Assembly (NCBI GenBank): GCA_900541835.1
Contig: UQLL01000005.1
Coordinates: 46,258-110,257, forward strand
Source: an uncultured Porphyromonadaceae bacterium
GTDB lineage: Bacteria; Bacteroidota; Bacteroidia; Bacteroidales; Muribaculaceae
DNA length: 64,000 nucleotides
Direction: 5' to 3'
The notes under the pieces are model-generated. The model saw only the letters and a list, made by a program, of their open reading frames with translations, had not been told where the DNA came from and did no database searches. Of the stretch, positions 62,529 to 64,000 are shown piece by piece. How positions within the stretch are numbered: position 1 is the first letter of the stretch; every line of letters starts with the position of its first letter. The position numbers were made by a program, and so were the translations under genes.

Positions 62529-63947
62529 ATGGCTCAATTTATACCTTCGATTGATACGATTCTCCGTTTTAAAGTTAAGCCTACTGATGGAGAGTTGACA
62601 TTATTACGCCATTTAGAAAAGACTTTAGATGATAGCTATGAAGTGTTTTTCAATCCATATCTAAATGGCGACCGACCTGATATAATGATTCTCCGCAAAT
62701 GGCATGGAGTGTTAATTATAGAAGTCAAGGATTGGATTTTATCACACCATTATATTGATAAGCGCAAGAAGTGGCATTTTGTAAATCCACATAACGGGGA
62801 CGATTCAGTAGAAAAATCTCCGATAGACCAAGTTCTAAAATACAAAGAAAATCTGTTTGATTTACATATAGACGCTCTGCTTAATCTAAAAATTCAGAAC
62901 ATAAAGAATTTTAATATAGTCGGATGTGCTGTTTACTTCCATAAAGCAAACAAAGAAGAAGTAGATTCACTTATCGTAACACCTTTTGAAGAAGATAAAA
63001 AATACCAAAAGTTTCTCCAATATAATATCGGATTGTTAGGTAATGATTCTTTGGAGTGTGGCGAACTGGATAAGGTACTTGCACAATTCTACATAAATGC
63101 GAATTGGCAGTCACTATATTTTACAGACGATTTATATAAAAATTTTAAAAGAATCTTGACTCCCACTGTTCACATGATGGGTGACGGTGAACATCTTAGG
63201 TACGATGACCGTCAGACAGAAGTAATCACTCGTCCTGTTAAACAGATGAGAGTAAAAGGCGTTTTTGGCTCAGGCAAAACGACCGTACTTGTCGCAAGAG
63301 CTGTACAAGCATACATTCGCCTGAAAAAAGACAACCCTCAACCTAAAATATTAATTCTGACATATAATCTAACTTTGCGAAATTTCATTCATGATAAATT
63401 GATGCAAGTACAGCAAGAATTTATCATTCAGGATTTTATCATAATTAATTATCATCAGTTTATAAATGCCGAATTGAATAATATAGGAATTGAAATAAAA
63501 GTTCCCACCGATGTTAAGGGCAGTGATATATCACTCTATCTTGATGCTAATTATTATTCTAATGAACATTTATTCGCAAAATATAAAGATAGAATTAGAC
63601 CTTATGATGCTATATTGATTGACGAGATCCAAGATTATAAACGAAGTTGGATGAATATATTGAAGGATTCGTTTTTGGCTGAGAATGGGGAATATATGCT
63701 TTTTGGCGATGTTAAACAAAACATATATGGGAATCCCATTGCTAATAAAGATGTCGTTACGAATATTGCAGTTCGTCCAACGGAATTAAAAAAGTGCTAT
63801 CGTTCAGATTCCAAAATTAGAGATTTAACAATAGCATTTCAGCGAGCATTATTCAAAGACAAATATGAAATTGATGATTTCTCAGAACAAAATGGAGTGG
63901 GCTTGTTTGATGCATTTGAGAAAGCCGGATATGTAAATTACATATAG
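62529..63947 (+). CDS. NERD-domain SF1 helicase, truncated or frameshifted at the 3' end
   Basis: Predicted NERD nuclease-related domain (about 15-120: PYLNGDRPDIMILR-type start, VLIIEVKDW with the Glu-x-Lys core) fused to an SF1 helicase. Motif I is GVFGSGKTT (about 244), motif II ILIDEIQD (about 364), motif III MLFGDVKQNIYG (about 393) and motif IV KKCYRSDSK. Motifs V and VI are absent because TAG ends the frame at 472 aa. In the +1 frame from 63946 the DNA reads REVLLFDFSDWRIETEPH, open to the window edge, so a frameshift or a truncation is possible. Very AT-rich, probably transferred. NERD helicases are candidates for phage defence or DNA processing. Confidence 0.65.
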   Translation: MAQFIPSIDTILRFKVKPTDGELTLLRHLEKTLDDSYEVFFNPYLNGDRPDIMILRKWHGVLIIEVKDWILSHHYIDKRKKWHFVNPHNGDDSVEKSPIDQVLKYKENLFDLHIDALLNLKIQNIKNFNIVGCAVYFHKANKEEVDSLIVTPFEEDKKYQKFLQYNIGLLGNDSLECGELDKVLAQFYINANWQSLYFTDDLYKNFKRILTPTVHMMGDGEHLRYDDRQTEVITRPVKQMRVKGVFGSGKTTVLVARAVQAYIRLKKDNPQPKILILTYNLTLRNFIHDKLMQVQQEFIIQDFIIINYHQFINAELNNIGIEIKVPTDVKGSDISLYLDANYYSNEHLFAKYKDRIRPYDAILIDEIQDYKRSWMNILKDSFLAENGEYMLFGDVKQNIYGNPIANKDVVTNIAVRPTELKKCYRSDSKIRDLTIAFQRALFKDKYEIDDFSEQNGVGLFDAFEKAGYVNYI

Positions 63948-64000
63948 GGAGGTTCTATTATTTGATTTTTCAGACTGGCGCATCGAGACAGAACCTCATT

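Overview
The window is a 64 kb chromosomal segment of a GC-rich member of the Bacteroidales, most probably a Muribaculaceae-type gut bacterium; the family level is inference. The evidence for the order is the Bacteroidota promoter signature (a TTTG element about 19-20 nt upstream of TAnnTTTG) before many genes, the absence of obvious Shine-Dalgarno sequences, a TamL-type lipoprotein Omp85, DUF5686, PF14905-type outer-membrane beta-barrels, GH97, a two-component-type propeller protein and short YtxH proteins. Most of it is ordinary core genome with dense, GC-rich coding.

Layout. 1-4952: the C-terminal part of class I fumarate hydratase, then tamL, a Gph-like phosphatase and a GNAT enzyme on the plus strand. 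4953-7100: an accessory stretch with a short peptide gene, an AT-rich pair of unknown secreted and membrane proteins, a truncated response-regulator remnant and tRNA-Ala(GGC). 7365-17860 (minus): ECF sigma factor, prmA, a YtxH/holin-like envelope operon, a FadL/OmpP1 porin, a Trp/Gly-rich repeat protein, and dnaE-trxA. 18087-21186: a zeta-toxin/antitoxin pair, a decayed duplicate of the antitoxin, and dnaK. 21367-27994: two paralogous outer-membrane beta-barrel genes sharing an upstream poly-C element, and a GH97 glycosidase. 28168-38248: carA-carB, an orphan sorting-domain-like fragment, a third beta-barrel gene, PadR-PspC, and an ECF sigma/membrane protein pair.

38376-52334: GNAT and VOC genes of lower GC, ppdK, a propeller protein, an ADP-ribosylglycohydrolase overlapping a two-motif retropepsin-like protein, DUF5686, dinB and DUF389. 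52335-54437: a 1.4 kb AT-rich gene-poor stretch with many copies of the palindrome TTTGCAAA, ending at the start codon of an XRE-like regulator; this is the most distinctive regulatory structure in the window. 54522-64000: nspC-pcrA, an HsdR-N-domain protein overlapping an S1/P1 nuclease, divergent promoters, mlaE-mlaF-EFR1 ferredoxin, and an AT-rich NERD-domain SF1 helicase that stops early at the window edge.

How the genes work together: pyruvate phosphate dikinase and fumarase belong to the anaerobic C4/C3 node of central metabolism. carAB supplies carbamoyl phosphate for pyrimidines and arginine. dnaE, dinB and pcrA are replication/repair genes, and nspC makes polyamines. tamL, mlaEF, FadL, the beta-barrels and DUF5686 build and furnish the outer membrane. 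The accessory patches (5.4-6.7, 18.1-19.2, 52.3-54.4 and 62.5-64 kb) carry the toxin-antitoxin pair, the regulator with its array and the helicase. I see no complete, clearly new multi-gene system; the best candidates for second looks are the TTTGCAAA array, the truncated NERD helicase, the duplicated antitoxin fragment and the paired poly-C promoter elements.
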